From CBDBLK01 sp965215445 (GTDB lineage Bacteria; Bdellovibrionota; Bacteriovoracia; Bacteriovoracales; Bacteriovoracaceae): a stretch of 64,000 bases of DNA. Location of the stretch: the NCBI GenBank assembly GCA_965215445.1, contig CBDCDT010000002.1, positions 558,001 through 622,000 of the forward strand. Direction: 5' to 3'. Every line of letters begins with the position of its first letter. Within the stretch, counting starts at the first letter, position 1. Below the pieces are notes generated by a model. That model made no database searches. It was given only the letters and a program-made list of their open reading frames with translations, and was not told the origin of the DNA. A program made the translations under genes and the position numbers. Below are positions 51,042 to 60,376 of this stretch, one piece after another.

Positions 51042-51164
51042 TTTTGCATCCCAAGTTGATATTGAAGGCCAACTTAGCTAGCGATACCCTAGAAGTCAAT
51101 ACAAGAGATTATTATGCAATGAGCATTCCCTCTCTAACTACTTGAAATTATTAAGGAATCCCTT

Positions 51165-51944
51165 TTAGTAAATAATTTTCGTCAAATAAAGTCCACAAGC
51201 GGGGGCAACCGCTCCTACACGCTTTCCACCTGCAATCTGATGGGTCTGCTGAAGGTATTTCTGTAGGTCTTTTATACTTATCTTGCCTTGGCCTAAATTC
51301 CACAGCGCCCCTACCATTAAGCGTACCATCTGCTTAAGAAAACCGTTCCCTTCAAAATGAAGGACGAAATAACGTTCCAAATACTCACTCCAAAAACTAT
51401 CAACCTCAACAGGTTCCACCCGGCAAGAATAAATCCTACGGACAGTAGAGTTTACTGGAGTTCCCGTCGTAAAAAAATTTCTAAAGTCATGCTCTCCAAT
51501 AAACATCTCACATCCTTTCTGTATCAGACTTAAATCCAAATCGTGTTTATTCCAAGCAATAAAATCGTTGAAATGAGGTGGCAAATGATATTTAAAAGCA
51601 AATTTGTACTGATAGGTTTTCCTTTTGGCATGAAAAATTGGTTCAAAATTGGGAGAGCATCGAAAAAGACGAGAAACTTTTATATCTTTTGGAAGATAGC
51701 TATTAAGAGCATTGAGTAATCCCAAGCACTCTATCTCAAAAGGAAGATCAACTCTGGCAACCTGTTCGAGAGCATGAACTCCTGCATCTGTTCGACTTGC
51801 CCCCAAAGAATAAATATCTTCTGATTGTGTTATTTTTTTCAATGCTCGATTGAGTTCTCCCTGAATCGTTTTTTGATTAGGTTGAATTTGCCAACCTGAA
51901 AAATCTGTTCCTTTGTATTGGAGAGTAAGACAATAACTTGGCAT
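51165..51944 (-). CDS. truA: tRNA pseudouridine(38-40) synthase
   Basis: A 259-residue enzyme. The catalytic aspartate D53 is in ASRTDAGVHAL. FSGWQIQPNQKTIQGEL near the start and FEGNGFLKQMVRLMVGAL near the end are the classical TruA signatures. It isomerises uridines 38-40 in the anticodon stem of several tRNAs. It lies 3 bp after an outer-membrane-like gene on the same strand and about 120 bp upstream of tig. Confidence 0.95.
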   Translation of the reverse strand: MPSYCLTLQYKGTDFSGWQIQPNQKTIQGELNRALKKITQSEDIYSLGASRTDAGVHALEQVARVDLPFEIECLGLLNALNSYLPKDIKVSRLFRCSPNFEPIFHAKRKTYQYKFAFKYHLPPHFNDFIAWNKHDLDLSLIQKGCEMFIGEHDFRNFFTTGTPVNSTVRRIYSCRVEPVEVDSFWSEYLERYFVLHFEGNGFLKQMVRLMVGALWNLGQGKISIKDLQKYLQQTHQIAGGKRVGAVAPACGLYLTKIIY

Positions 51945-51947
51945 AAT

Positions 51948-52934
51948 TTATAAAAAATCGAAGGAAAATCCTATGCCAAAACTGGTTCCAGTAATTTTAA
52001 TTTCATCTCGAAATTTTTGGTAATTTTGATGTCTAGCCTCTAAATTTAAATAATAATTTGTTATATTATACTCTTTAAATATTTCAAAAGCACTCGCACT
52101 AAGAATATTGGCCAGAGAAATTTTTAATCTCCCAAACCCTGCATAACCATGGCTTACCTGACGTCTGCGCTTTCCATCTTCTCCGTCTTCACGATCTGTG
52201 CGATTTTGATAAAGCCCCATAATGGACGGTCCTCCTCCAACTTGTAAATTGGCCAATCTCCACACCGCACATTCTACTGAGAATAAGAAATCTAAAGGAA
52301 CTGTCCACAAGTTAAATCTCATTTTTTTGGACTTATCCCCTCCAATAAATGCTCCATGACCACTATACATCCCCACACCTAAATTTCCTCCGTAAGCAAA
52401 ACTAATTTTCCCACGGTATAAATAGTAGTCAAAACCTAAATGAAAGGTTCCCATTTTAACCCTATTTGGTCTTTCTCTAAAAGTTTTCTGAAATATACTA
52501 CCAGGATCAATAATACTGTATCTGTCATCAATATAAGCAAACGTAAATGTACTTTCACCTTTATTATAAATTTTTTTGAAATTATCATGCTTTCTAATTT
52601 TCATAATTTTAAATTTATTTTCGTGTTCAAATGGAATCTGGCCTTCAACCCCTAAAGTTTTTTCTTTCCAAGTTTCAGTAGGTTGAGTTTCCCTTCCTGA
52701 TTCAGGAATCAAATAATACGAGGGGTCTAATTCTTTTTTTTGATCGAATTGCAAAGGTTGCAAAGATGGCACTTCAGGAAGATATGCTTTAAAGGCCTCT
52801 CGCTCTTCTCCATGAATTTCTAGTTCCTTTCCCTCTTGCGACATTGGAATATGATTCTCATAGTCTTCTGAAAAGATTGAAATAGAACAAATAAAAAAAA
52901 TCAAAGCAATTAAAAAGTAAGAACTAATCCTCAT
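51948..52934 (-). CDS. Predicted outer-membrane protein, 328 aa
   Basis: The start ATG 52934 overlaps the pssA stop by 11 nt; the earlier in-frame start at 52964 has no better site. A signal peptide (SSYFLIALIFFICSISIFS) is followed by a charged, unstructured region (about 25-110), then beta-rich segments (FTFAYIDDRYSIIDP, MGTFHLGFDYYLYRGKISFA, LNLEARHQNYQKF). The C-terminus FGIGFSFDFL ends in alternating aromatics as in barrel proteins. I do not recognise the family. Its coupling to phospholipid genes suggests an envelope function. Confidence 0.65.
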   Translation of the reverse strand: MRISSYFLIALIFFICSISIFSEDYENHIPMSQEGKELEIHGEEREAFKAYLPEVPSLQPLQFDQKKELDPSYYLIPESGRETQPTETWKEKTLGVEGQIPFEHENKFKIMKIRKHDNFKKIYNKGESTFTFAYIDDRYSIIDPGSIFQKTFRERPNRVKMGTFHLGFDYYLYRGKISFAYGGNLGVGMYSGHGAFIGGDKSKKMRFNLWTVPLDFLFSVECAVWRLANLQVGGGPSIMGLYQNRTDREDGEDGKRRRQVSHGYAGFGRLKISLANILSASAFEIFKEYNITNYYLNLEARHQNYQKFRDEIKITGTSFGIGFSFDFL

Positions 52935-53667
52935 CTCCTTCTTTCCATTGAAATATATTTCCAAATTCTCTATATCGCTTGAGATAAATTATTAAAGAAA
53001 GAAAAGTATAGATTGCTATTACAAAGAAAAACATAATTCTATAATAAACAAATGTCAGAATTATCCCAATAAGAAATAATAAAAAAGCAATACGCTTGTG
53101 TTTATGTACCCATTTGGAATCTTTGAAACTATTAAACGGGATATTGGTTATCATTAAGATTGCATAAAACAGAGTATATGCTGCTGGAATAAACAAAAAA
53201 TTATTTATTCCGGGATATTTTTCAGAAAGAAGGACGTAACCGACCAGGCCTAAGGCCGCTGCAGGACTGGGTAATCCTTGGAAATAAGAGCTAGGTATTT
53301 TGTTAATGCTGGCATTAAAACGTGCCAAGCGCAACGCTGAAAAAAGAACATAAACGAATGCAATCGCTATCCCTAGTCTTTCAAATTTATACAAATATTT
53401 TTGATACATAAGGATTGCAGGAGCAAGACCAAAAGAAATCATATCTGATATAGAGTCGAACTGTTCTCCAAAACTTGATTGTGTTTTCGTCAATCTGGCC
53501 ACACGGCCATCTACGGAGTCAAAAGCAGCACCTAGAACAAGTGCCATTGCGGCCTCATAATAATTTGCTTTAATAGAGAAAAGAATTGAAGCGAAGCCAC
53601 AGGCCATATTGAGCGCAGTGAAGATATTAGGCAGCAAGAAAAATATTCTTTTGGAACGCTCCTCCAA
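52924..53667 (-). CDS. pssA: CDP-diacylglycerol-serine O-phosphatidyltransferase
   Basis: A 247-residue polytopic membrane enzyme that makes phosphatidylserine from CDP-diacylglycerol and serine. The CDP-alcohol phosphotransferase motif DG-x2-AR-x8-G-x3-D-x3-D is complete (DGRVARLTKTQSSF, then GEQFDSISD). Seven to eight helices fit the family. It starts one base after the Psd-like gene stop, and its own stop overlaps the next gene. Confidence 0.92.
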   Translation of the reverse strand: MEERSKRIFFLLPNIFTALNMACGFASILFSIKANYYEAAMALVLGAAFDSVDGRVARLTKTQSSFGEQFDSISDMISFGLAPAILMYQKYLYKFERLGIAIAFVYVLFSALRLARFNASINKIPSSYFQGLPSPAAALGLVGYVLLSEKYPGINNFLFIPAAYTLFYAILMITNIPFNSFKDSKWVHKHKRIAFLLFLIGIILTFVYYRIMFFFVIAIYTFLSLIIYLKRYREFGNIFQWKEGDED

Positions 53668-53668
53668 C

Positions 53669-54343
53669 TTATGTCCTCACATGATCACAAACCAACTTGG
53701 CCAAAGCGGTAAGGCCGGTGCTGGCCTTGGCATCATCGCTTACAAGTATTTCATAGTTGGAAGGCAAATATAAGAGAACGGTTCCTCCAAAAGGAAAATA
53801 TCCTATATCAGATTGGTTTTTTCCTCGGTCACCAGGAGTAACCCTTATTCTAGGCCACATTCCAAAGGGGCACTTAATCATTTGGATTCCCAAGGAATTT
53901 CCTTGGGAATTATTAAGAAGAACCATTAAACTGGGTACTATTTGAACCTCTTGTGAAAGCAGGCCATATTGAGAAAATCGGTATAGGGATTTGCCTTGAT
54001 TCATTTTTAAATCTATTACTTCAGAAGCAAGAGGCAAGCGCACGCCAAATTCCTGCCACCAAGGAATAGCAATACGAATTTCACTTAAATTTTTTCCAAA
54101 AAATGCGTGATCAATTTTTTTTTTTACAGAAATAATATAACCACTAACTGGAGAATAAACTATTTCTTTATTACTGGTTTGACCATTAAAAAAACGAATT
54201 TGATGTCTACGGAAAAGATACAACAAGGCAATATAAGAAAAAAGAATTAACCCTAATAGAAAATTAAATTTTAATAACCACATCAAGAGAATAGAAAAAA
54301 TAAAAATACCGTGTGTGTTTTTATTTAGATAACTCTTTAACAT
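53669..54343 (-). CDS. Phosphatidylserine decarboxylase-like protein lacking catalytic residues
   Basis: A 224-residue protein with a membrane-anchor N-terminus (about residues 12-42). The fold segments match the short Psd type: YSPVSGYIISVKKK, IAIPWWQEFGVRLPL, MVLLNNSQGNSLGIQMI, and IGYFPFGGTVLLYLPS near the end. Active Psd needs Asp in PxDG, His in the V-H-x-x-R or VHMP segment, and Ser in the GST site where the chain is cut to form the pyruvoyl group. Here these positions read PVSG, EFGVRLP without His, and FGGT. The gene sits directly upstream of pssA and overlaps tsaB by 7 nt. It is in the right place for PE synthesis but probably cannot do that chemistry itself. The residue changes come from my own alignment by eye. 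Confidence 0.75.
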   Translation of the reverse strand: MLKSYLNKNTHGIFIFSILLMWLLKFNFLLGLILFSYIALLYLFRRHQIRFFNGQTSNKEIVYSPVSGYIISVKKKIDHAFFGKNLSEIRIAIPWWQEFGVRLPLASEVIDLKMNQGKSLYRFSQYGLLSQEVQIVPSLMVLLNNSQGNSLGIQMIKCPFGMWPRIRVTPGDRGKNQSDIGYFPFGGTVLLYLPSNYEILVSDDAKASTGLTALAKLVCDHVRT

Positions 54344-54948
54344 TGTTTAACGCTCTTTACCTTAAATTCTTTTTTCAAACTCCGAAAATAAAAGGGAGAA
54401 AAGCGCTTCTTTCTTTTCAAAATATTGCTGAAAATTTTTTGAGGACATTGTTTCAATAGAATAGTTGTATTTAAAAAGCACTGGTTCAAAACTCCTTCTT
54501 CAGCATGATAAAGGTTTTTTATCTTTTGAACATGATTCTTAAATTCGTCAATTTTGATAAAATAGTTTTGTGATTCTTCTCTATTCCACTTGTAAAAGAA
54601 TATCTCTCCTTTAAATGCCTCCGTGCACCAAACCCCTCGTTCAACTCCAGAAAGATAAGGAAGTTCAAAACAATAAAACGAATAAACATCTACATTTTGC
54701 CATTCAAAAATTTGGGCCATGCCTTCTGCTAATCTCACCCCGGTATAGCTTCCAGGCCCATTTCCTAAAAAAATTTTTCTTAAATTTTTAATTTGAAGCC
54801 CTTTTTCTTCAAAGAATTCATACAATTCTCTATGAAAAATAGATGATCCCTTCTTATTTTTTATTTCTTTAAAATCAACCCATTCAAGTTGTTCGTTGAG
54901 TATCCCCAATTGAAGATAAGCTGAACTATCCAAAAAAAGAGTGTCCAT
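54337..54948 (-). CDS. tsaB: tRNA threonylcarbamoyladenosine modification protein TsaB
   Basis: A 203-residue protein of the ASKHA fold. The ATG at 54948 begins MDTLFLDSSAYLQLGIL, like TsaB starts; the frame is open to 54990 but that would overlap rseP. The signature GNGPGSYTGVRLAEGMAQ at about residue 70 is nearly identical to that of the family. TsaB activates TsaD to make t6A37 in tRNAs that read ANN codons. It begins 4 bp after the rseP stop and overlaps the next gene by 7 nt. The C-terminal half is diverged, which is common for TsaB. Confidence 0.88.
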   Translation of the reverse strand: MDTLFLDSSAYLQLGILNEQLEWVDFKEIKNKKGSSIFHRELYEFFEEKGLQIKNLRKIFLGNGPGSYTGVRLAEGMAQIFEWQNVDVYSFYCFELPYLSGVERGVWCTEAFKGEIFFYKWNREESQNYFIKIDEFKNHVQKIKNLYHAEEGVLNQCFLNTTILLKQCPQKIFSNILKRKKRFSPFYFRSLKKEFKVKSVKQC

Positions 54949-54952
54949 GATA

Positions 54953-56530
54953 TTAAAAGAGCCGTCCAAAATCGTTAAATATAGCACCAAACATTAGTAT
55001 CAAAAGAATTGAAAGTCCCACTTGTTGAGCAATTTCCATTTTTCTTTGAGAAATAGGGCCTCGATTGACAAGCTCTAAAAGGATAAACATTATGTGACCA
55101 CCATCTAAAATAGGAATTGGAAGCAAATTGAGAACGCCCAAATTAACTGAGATAAGAGCCATAAGCTGAAAAAAATAAGAGATGCTGGTTTGAAATGAAT
55201 CTGAGGCCACTTTGCCTATAGAAAGAGGGCCTCCAATTGTTTTAAGAGAAACTTCTGCGACTAATAGTTTTCGGAAAGAATCTACAGTTTTAACGATTGT
55301 CTGCCAGGTACGCCTAAGGGCCTTGGGTAAAGCAACCAAAGGATTTAAGGGGTCTGTTGTCACAAAACGCAAATTTAAAAACTCTCCTCCCGAATAAATA
55401 CCTATTAATTTGACTGTCTTTTCACCTTCCTTATGGATTTTAGGTTTGATTTTTGTTCTGATATTTTCACCCTTTCTCCAATAATTAAGAATAACTTCTT
55501 TTTGGGGACTGGCCTGAAGATTTTGTCTTAACTGGTCAAAGCTGTGTACAGGAACGTCGTCTAACCCCCAAACAATATCTCCTTTCTTAAGACCGGCCTT
55601 CTCTGCAGGGGAATCGGCCTGGGCCGATTGAACTTTTAAATCCAAAGAACGATAGTTTTTGGCAGATAATGCTTTATTTAGACCTGAAATATCTTGTGTT
55701 TCGAGACTCCAACTAATTTTTTCAAAAAACTTTTTCTCTGCTGTATATCCAGCAGGAGAATCTTTATCCCCCTTAATCGAAAAAATATAAACTTCCGCCA
55801 TTTTTTTACTTTTTTCTAAAATCTCCTCATAGGAAATTTCCCAATCTACTTTTTGAGGATCAAAACTCAAAGCGGCCAGTTGCCCTTGAGAATTTATAAT
55901 TACGGGCCTCCTCAATGCCGGAGTATATTTTACAAATTCCTTAAAAAAATCTTCCTTGGTCTTGTTGACTGCAAGCGTATGTATTGCTTCCCATCTTTGT
56001 ACAGTTACTGTTTTAATGAAATCTTCTTCTTCCAAAACAACATCTGTTGGGCCAAAAACTTTTGTTCCATTAATTCTTTTGACAACATCTCCCGATCTCA
56101 ATCCTACGGAATAAAAAACTGAAGCTTCAGGAACAATACCAATTCTCATTTCCGGCAATTTTTCTCCTGAAATAAAAAGGAACCAGAAAATAAACCAGGC
56201 CAAAACAAAATTTGCCAAAGGCCCTCCCATAACAATCCAAAAACGTGCCCACTTCCCCTTAAAAATAAAACTTTCTGACTTCTCTTCTGGAGAAATGGAA
56301 TCTCGATTAAAGGGGTCGTCACCAAACATTTTGACGTATCCCCCTAAAGGAATTGCGGAAATGGCATATTCAGTAAACCCTCTTTTGAGCTTAAACAGCT
56401 TTGGGCCAAATCCTATGGAAAAAACCTCTACGCGAACACCAAAAAGCCGAGCAAAAAAGTAATGCCCCAGTTCATGGAAAAAAACCAAGGGGCCAAGGAA
56501 GAGGATAAAAATACCTACTTTTTCAAGCAT
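54953..56530 (-). CDS. rseP: Site-2 protease RseP
   Basis: A 525-residue inner-membrane zinc metalloprotease. The HExxH motif is HELGH (residues 19-23), and the second motif is NLLPIPILDGGHI near the C-terminus. Two PDZ domains lie between the helices (PEASVFYSVGLRSGDVV, about residue 130; AQADSPAEKAGLKKGDIV, about residue 300). It cleaves anti-sigma factors and signal peptide remnants inside the membrane. It follows cdsA by 12 bp. The length is above E. coli RseP (450 aa) because of an insertion of about 80 residues after the first PDZ (around 195-285). Confidence 0.93.
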   Translation of the reverse strand: MLEKVGIFILFLGPLVFFHELGHYFFARLFGVRVEVFSIGFGPKLFKLKRGFTEYAISAIPLGGYVKMFGDDPFNRDSISPEEKSESFIFKGKWARFWIVMGGPLANFVLAWFIFWFLFISGEKLPEMRIGIVPEASVFYSVGLRSGDVVKRINGTKVFGPTDVVLEEEDFIKTVTVQRWEAIHTLAVNKTKEDFFKEFVKYTPALRRPVIINSQGQLAALSFDPQKVDWEISYEEILEKSKKMAEVYIFSIKGDKDSPAGYTAEKKFFEKISWSLETQDISGLNKALSAKNYRSLDLKVQSAQADSPAEKAGLKKGDIVWGLDDVPVHSFDQLRQNLQASPQKEVILNYWRKGENIRTKIKPKIHKEGEKTVKLIGIYSGGEFLNLRFVTTDPLNPLVALPKALRRTWQTIVKTVDSFRKLLVAEVSLKTIGGPLSIGKVASDSFQTSISYFFQLMALISVNLGVLNLLPIPILDGGHIMFILLELVNRGPISQRKMEIAQQVGLSILLILMFGAIFNDFGRLF

Positions 56531-56542
56531 AACTTCTTTCCG

Positions 56543-57412
56543 TTAAAAAACCGTTTGCAATTTTGGATAACAACATTCTAATACTACCAGAAAAAAAGGG
56601 GCCAAGAAAAGAAGACCATCTATACGATCATAAACTCCTCCATGGCCTGGTATAATACTAGAGCTATTTTTAATTTTGACTTGACGCTTAATTTTGGATT
56701 GAACCAAATCTCCAATTTGGCCTAACATACCTAAAAAGCAAAATAAGGCCAAGGAGAAAAAATCCAGGGAAACAAAATACATTTGCCAACCTATCCCCGA
56801 TAGAAGACCGGCCACAAAAATTCCTCCAAAAAGGCCTTCGATTGTCTTTTTAGGGCTAATTTTTTCCCACAACTTAATACGCCCAAATTTGCTTCCAAAA
56901 AACCACGCCCCAGTGTCCATACCAAAGACAATTACAAGGAAAATTGATAACAAGGCCTTCCAATGTTCGAGCGAGAGCAAGGCCGAAAGCGAAAGCAAGG
57001 GAAATAAAAAAAAGAAACCAGATATCCACGGTACTTTTTCACCAAAGTACTCTATCTTACTCAATTTTTGCTCCAATATATTTTCTTTCTTTAAAAAGGC
57101 TGGAAAGAAAAGATAGACCATCAAGATAAGGTTTTGGAGAAGTGCTAAATAAACTGCCCAACGATAAAAATAAAAAGATACATTAATGTAATTTAAATAA
57201 ACGAAGGGAATTAAAAATATGGATAGAGATAAAATATAAAGAAAAGAACATCTCTTTTTCTTAAAAAAATTACTATAGACTTCATCGACACCAAAAACAC
57301 CCAAAATAAGAATAAAAGCATTTACAAAATCCCTGCCCAATACAATACATATAAAAGTTGTAAAAATTAGTACTGCAGCAGAAAATAATCTTTTGACGGT
57401 ATTAGATGACAC
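56543..57412 (-). CDS. cdsA: Phosphatidate cytidylyltransferase
   Basis: A 289-residue polytopic enzyme that makes CDP-diacylglycerol. The GTG at 57412 is preceded by GGGAG at good spacing; a TTG two codons upstream is an alternative. The family motifs DTGAWFFGSKFGR, ISPKKTIEGLFGG and IPGHGGVYDRID are present. The consensus before the last motif is KRx4KD; here it reads KRQVKIKN, with Asn replacing a conserved, metal-linked Asp. The rest of the active region looks intact. The start overlaps the uppS stop. Confidence 0.9.
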   Translation of the reverse strand: MSSNTVKRLFSAAVLIFTTFICIVLGRDFVNAFILILGVFGVDEVYSNFFKKKRCSFLYILSLSIFLIPFVYLNYINVSFYFYRWAVYLALLQNLILMVYLFFPAFLKKENILEQKLSKIEYFGEKVPWISGFFFLFPLLSLSALLSLEHWKALLSIFLVIVFGMDTGAWFFGSKFGRIKLWEKISPKKTIEGLFGGIFVAGLLSGIGWQMYFVSLDFFSLALFCFLGMLGQIGDLVQSKIKRQVKIKNSSSIIPGHGGVYDRIDGLLFLAPFFLVVLECCYPKLQTVF

Positions 57413-58188
57413 TAACAAGCTCCCATGCTATTCAAAATCTTTAGCTGATTTTCTTTGGCTTTGTATGTACTTTCCGATTGATCACGAAGTTTATCTACAT
57501 AACCAAACCTTCTCTCCCTCAAAGACGTCTCTTGAATAATTTTCCTAAATTCGCACCTTTGAAAATCAGGCCAATTTGTTCTAGTAAAATACAATTCAGC
57601 GTAAGCAATTTGCCAAAGCAAAAAATTGGAAATTCTCTGTTCTCCTCCAGTACGAATGAGGAGATCAACATCGCCGGATTCGGGTAAAAAAAGAAAATCT
57701 CTTAAATTCTTTTCAGTCAAGAGTTCTCCAGGATTTTTACAAATAAAGTTATTGCAGGCCCTTATAATCTCGTCTCTCCCTCCATAGCCGAAAGCAAAAG
57801 TTAATTTCAGGCCTTCAAAACTGTGACTTTCTCGTTCAATATCTAAAATTAAGTTTTGAGTTTCTTGAGGAAGTTTTGAAATATCGCCAATAACTCTAAA
57901 AGAAATCCTATTTTTTAAAATTCTGTTTCGTTCTCTTAACAAAAATTTCTTGAGCAAATTAAACAGTGTCTTTATCTCATTCAAGGGGCGACACCAATTC
58001 TCCGTGGAAAACGCATAAAGAGTAAGTGCTTCGATGCCAAGAGTATCAGCTTCGCTAACAATATCAGCAACGACATTAGCGCCGCGAATATGTCCCCACA
58101 CTCTTGAGTGTGAGCGGACTCGTGCCCAACGGCCATTGCCATCCATAATAATGGCCACATGTTTGAAAGGATGCTGCCTTTCGTTCAA
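57412..58188 (-). CDS. uppS: Isoprenyl transferase (undecaprenyl diphosphate synthase)
   Basis: A 258-residue cis-prenyltransferase that makes the lipid carrier for peptidoglycan. HVAIIMDGNGRWARVR contains the catalytic Asp (D16). TLYAFSTENWCRP, FGYGGRDEIIRACN and LIRTGGEQRISNFLLWQ follow in family order, with the ELYFTRTNWPDF segment near the end. It starts about 20 bp after frr and precedes cdsA, the conserved order. Confidence 0.96.
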   Translation of the reverse strand: MNERQHPFKHVAIIMDGNGRWARVRSHSRVWGHIRGANVVADIVSEADTLGIEALTLYAFSTENWCRPLNEIKTLFNLLKKFLLRERNRILKNRISFRVIGDISKLPQETQNLILDIERESHSFEGLKLTFAFGYGGRDEIIRACNNFICKNPGELLTEKNLRDFLFLPESGDVDLLIRTGGEQRISNFLLWQIAYAELYFTRTNWPDFQRCEFRKIIQETSLRERRFGYVDKLRDQSESTYKAKENQLKILNSMGAC

Positions 58189-58208
58189 TTTTTATTATCC
58201 TCGTTGCA

Positions 58209-58766
58209 CTAAATTGTAAGAAGCTCTTCTTCTTTTAATTTCATAATACTTTCAATTTTCTTGATATGTTCGTCAGTTATTGTTTGAATTTCAGCTTGCC
58301 ATTTTTTGGAATCATCTTCAGAAATTTCTTTTGATTTCTCTATTTTTTTGACTAGTTCATTCTGCTCACGGCGAATATTTCTAACGTTAATCTTGGCCTC
58401 TTCTCCCAATTTTCTAATACTCTTTACTTGTTCCTTCCTCCGTTCTTCAGTTAAAGCGGGAAAAGGCACTCTAATGAGATTGCCATCGTTAGACGGGGTC
58501 AAACCCAAATTTGCCTTTAATATGGCCTTTTCTATAGTCGCAATCATAGTTTTATCAAAGGGTTGAATTTGTAAAAGCCGGGCCTCGGGAGTGGAAATTT
58601 GTCCAACCTGCTTGAGGGGAGTTGGAGTGCCATAGTAATCGACAGAAATGCCATCGAAGGTATCAGCAGAAGCACGGCCCGTGCGGACTTTTAGAAGTTG
58701 ACGTTTGAGAGATTCTATTGATTCTCCCATTTCACTTTCTAATTTAGCTTTTATTTCATCGAGCAT
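58209..58766 (-). CDS. frr: Ribosome recycling factor
   Basis: A 185-residue protein of two domains: a long three-helix bundle and a small beta domain. Key segments are LLKVRTGRASADTFDGI, VDYYGTPTPLKQVGQIS, IQPFDKTMIATIEKAI and RVPFPALTEERRKEQVKSI. Length and motifs match RRF. With EF-G it splits ribosomes after termination. It lies 18 bp after pyrH. Confidence 0.97.
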   Translation of the reverse strand: MLDEIKAKLESEMGESIESLKRQLLKVRTGRASADTFDGISVDYYGTPTPLKQVGQISTPEARLLQIQPFDKTMIATIEKAILKANLGLTPSNDGNLIRVPFPALTEERRKEQVKSIRKLGEEAKINVRNIRREQNELVKKIEKSKEISEDDSKKWQAEIQTITDEHIKKIESIMKLKEEELLTI

Positions 58767-58784
58767 GGTTTTACCCCTTTAAAT

Positions 58785-59507
58785 TTAGGTTGAAGCATTT
58801 TTCCCACGAATAAATGTACCGATCTCATCCCCCTTGATGACTTTCTGAACATTGCCTCTTTCAAAAACATTAAACACAACAATATCTATTTTGTTATCCA
58901 TGCAAAATGTGATGGCCGTTGAATCCATCACTTTAATACCTTTATTGAGGACATCAATATATTTGAGGGATTTAAATTTTACTGCATCTTTGTGTATCAA
59001 AGGGTCTTTATCATAAACACCGTCAACTTTTGTAGCTTTGAGTACAACGTCTGCATCTATCTCACTGGCCCTCAAGGCAGCAGCGGTATCTGTTGTAAAG
59101 TAAGGATTGCCCGTGCCTCCTGCGCAAATAATAACCCGTTTTTTTTCCAAATGCCTGATTGCCCTCCTGCGAATATAAGGCTCGGCAATTTTGTTCATCT
59201 CAATTGCAGTAAGCAATCTGGTACTTACGTTACATCGTTCAAGAGCATCCTGAAGCGCAATTGAATTAATGGCCGTTGCCAACATTCCCATGTGGTCTGA
59301 GGCCGTTCTGTCCATTCCACGGGTAGAGCCGGACACACCACGATGAATATTGCCCCCGCCAATAACAATTGCCATCTCCACGCCTAATTGATGAACATTT
59401 TGAATTTCCTCGGCAAAAGAGGTTAAAGTCTCGGGACAAATACCGTACTCTCTTTCCCCCGCAAAGGCCTCTCCTGAAAGTTTTAAAAGAACTCTTTTAT
59501 ATTTCAT
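58785..59507 (-). CDS. pyrH: UMP kinase
   Basis: A 240-residue member of the amino-acid-kinase fold. The nucleotide-binding VLLKLSGEAFAG at the start, VIGGGNIHRGVSGS, GGTGNPYFTTDTAAALRA and VDGVYDKDP are diagnostic for PyrH. It phosphorylates UMP to UDP. The start overlaps the tsf stop by 4 nt (ATGA). Confidence 0.97.
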   Translation of the reverse strand: MKYKRVLLKLSGEAFAGEREYGICPETLTSFAEEIQNVHQLGVEMAIVIGGGNIHRGVSGSTRGMDRTASDHMGMLATAINSIALQDALERCNVSTRLLTAIEMNKIAEPYIRRRAIRHLEKKRVIICAGGTGNPYFTTDTAAALRASEIDADVVLKATKVDGVYDKDPLIHKDAVKFKSLKYIDVLNKGIKVMDSTAITFCMDNKIDIVVFNVFERGNVQKVIKGDEIGTFIRGKNAST

Positions 59508-60376
59508 TGCCCTGTCATTTTGGAGATTTCCTCGACAAAATTGTCTTCTTTTCTTTCGATACCTTCACCTAAATTAAACTTTTGAAAATTTACCACCTTG
59601 GTTTGATGTCCAAAATTTTTCAAAAGCTTTCCAACGGACATATCCGGGTCTTTAACAAATTTTTGCTCAAGTAAACAAACTTCTGTGGCCAACTTACGCA
59701 GTTTTCCTTCAACAATTTTACCAATCATATTTTCTGGTTTCCCTTCCTCTTGCAATTGAGCGGCATAGATTTCGGCCTCCTTAGTGCGAAATTCTTCATC
59801 AATATCACTGGCACTTACAAACTTAGGCCCGGCAGCAGCAATATGCATGGACACATCCTTAATAAGCCTTTGAAACTCTTCATTGCTGGTATCCGCATCC
59901 GATTGAATGTTAACCAAAACACCGATACGTCCACCATGATTATACGAACCAATTGCAGAAGCGGCCTCCATCACTTGAAAACGTCTAACTGCAATTTTTT
60001 CACCAACTTTAAGAGTTAATTCATTGACTCGCTCTCGAGTGAAATTCTCCAAACCCTTGAGATCGGCAGGGCGTTCTCGCACAATAGTGCTGGTCACATC
60101 GTGAACAAATTCTTTGAAATCATCACCTTTGGAAACAAAATCTGTTTCACAGTTAACTTCGACAAGAACACCGATATTGCCCTCTACGAGGCAGACCACA
60201 TACCCTTCAGCAGCAATCCGATCCTGCTTTTTTTGAGCGGCAGCAAGTCCCTTCTTGCGCAAATAATCTATGGCCGCATCAAAATCCCCCTGGCACTCGG
60301 AAAGGGCGTTTTTACAGGCCATCATACCAACTCCGGTTTGCTCGCGAAGTTTCTTCACATCTTGTGCGCTAAACAC
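59504..60376 (-). CDS. tsf: Elongation factor Ts
   Basis: A 290-residue nucleotide-exchange factor for EF-Tu. The GTG at 60376 is preceded by AAGGAG at 8-nt spacing, inside the end of rpsB; the long upstream frame is a shadow of rpsB. The first helix VKKLREQTGVGMMACKNAL carries the EF-Ts signature, followed by VLVEVNCETDFVSKG and MHIAAAGPKFVSASDI. The coding region overlaps rpsB by 8 nt, an unusually tight overlap for this pair. Confidence 0.96.
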   Translation of the reverse strand: MFSAQDVKKLREQTGVGMMACKNALSECQGDFDAAIDYLRKKGLAAAQKKQDRIAAEGYVVCLVEGNIGVLVEVNCETDFVSKGDDFKEFVHDVTSTIVRERPADLKGLENFTRERVNELTLKVGEKIAVRRFQVMEAASAIGSYNHGGRIGVLVNIQSDADTSNEEFQRLIKDVSMHIAAAGPKFVSASDIDEEFRTKEAEIYAAQLQEEGKPENMIGKIVEGKLRKLATEVCLLEQKFVKDPDMSVGKLLKNFGHQTKVVNFQKFNLGEGIERKEDNFVEEISKMTGQ

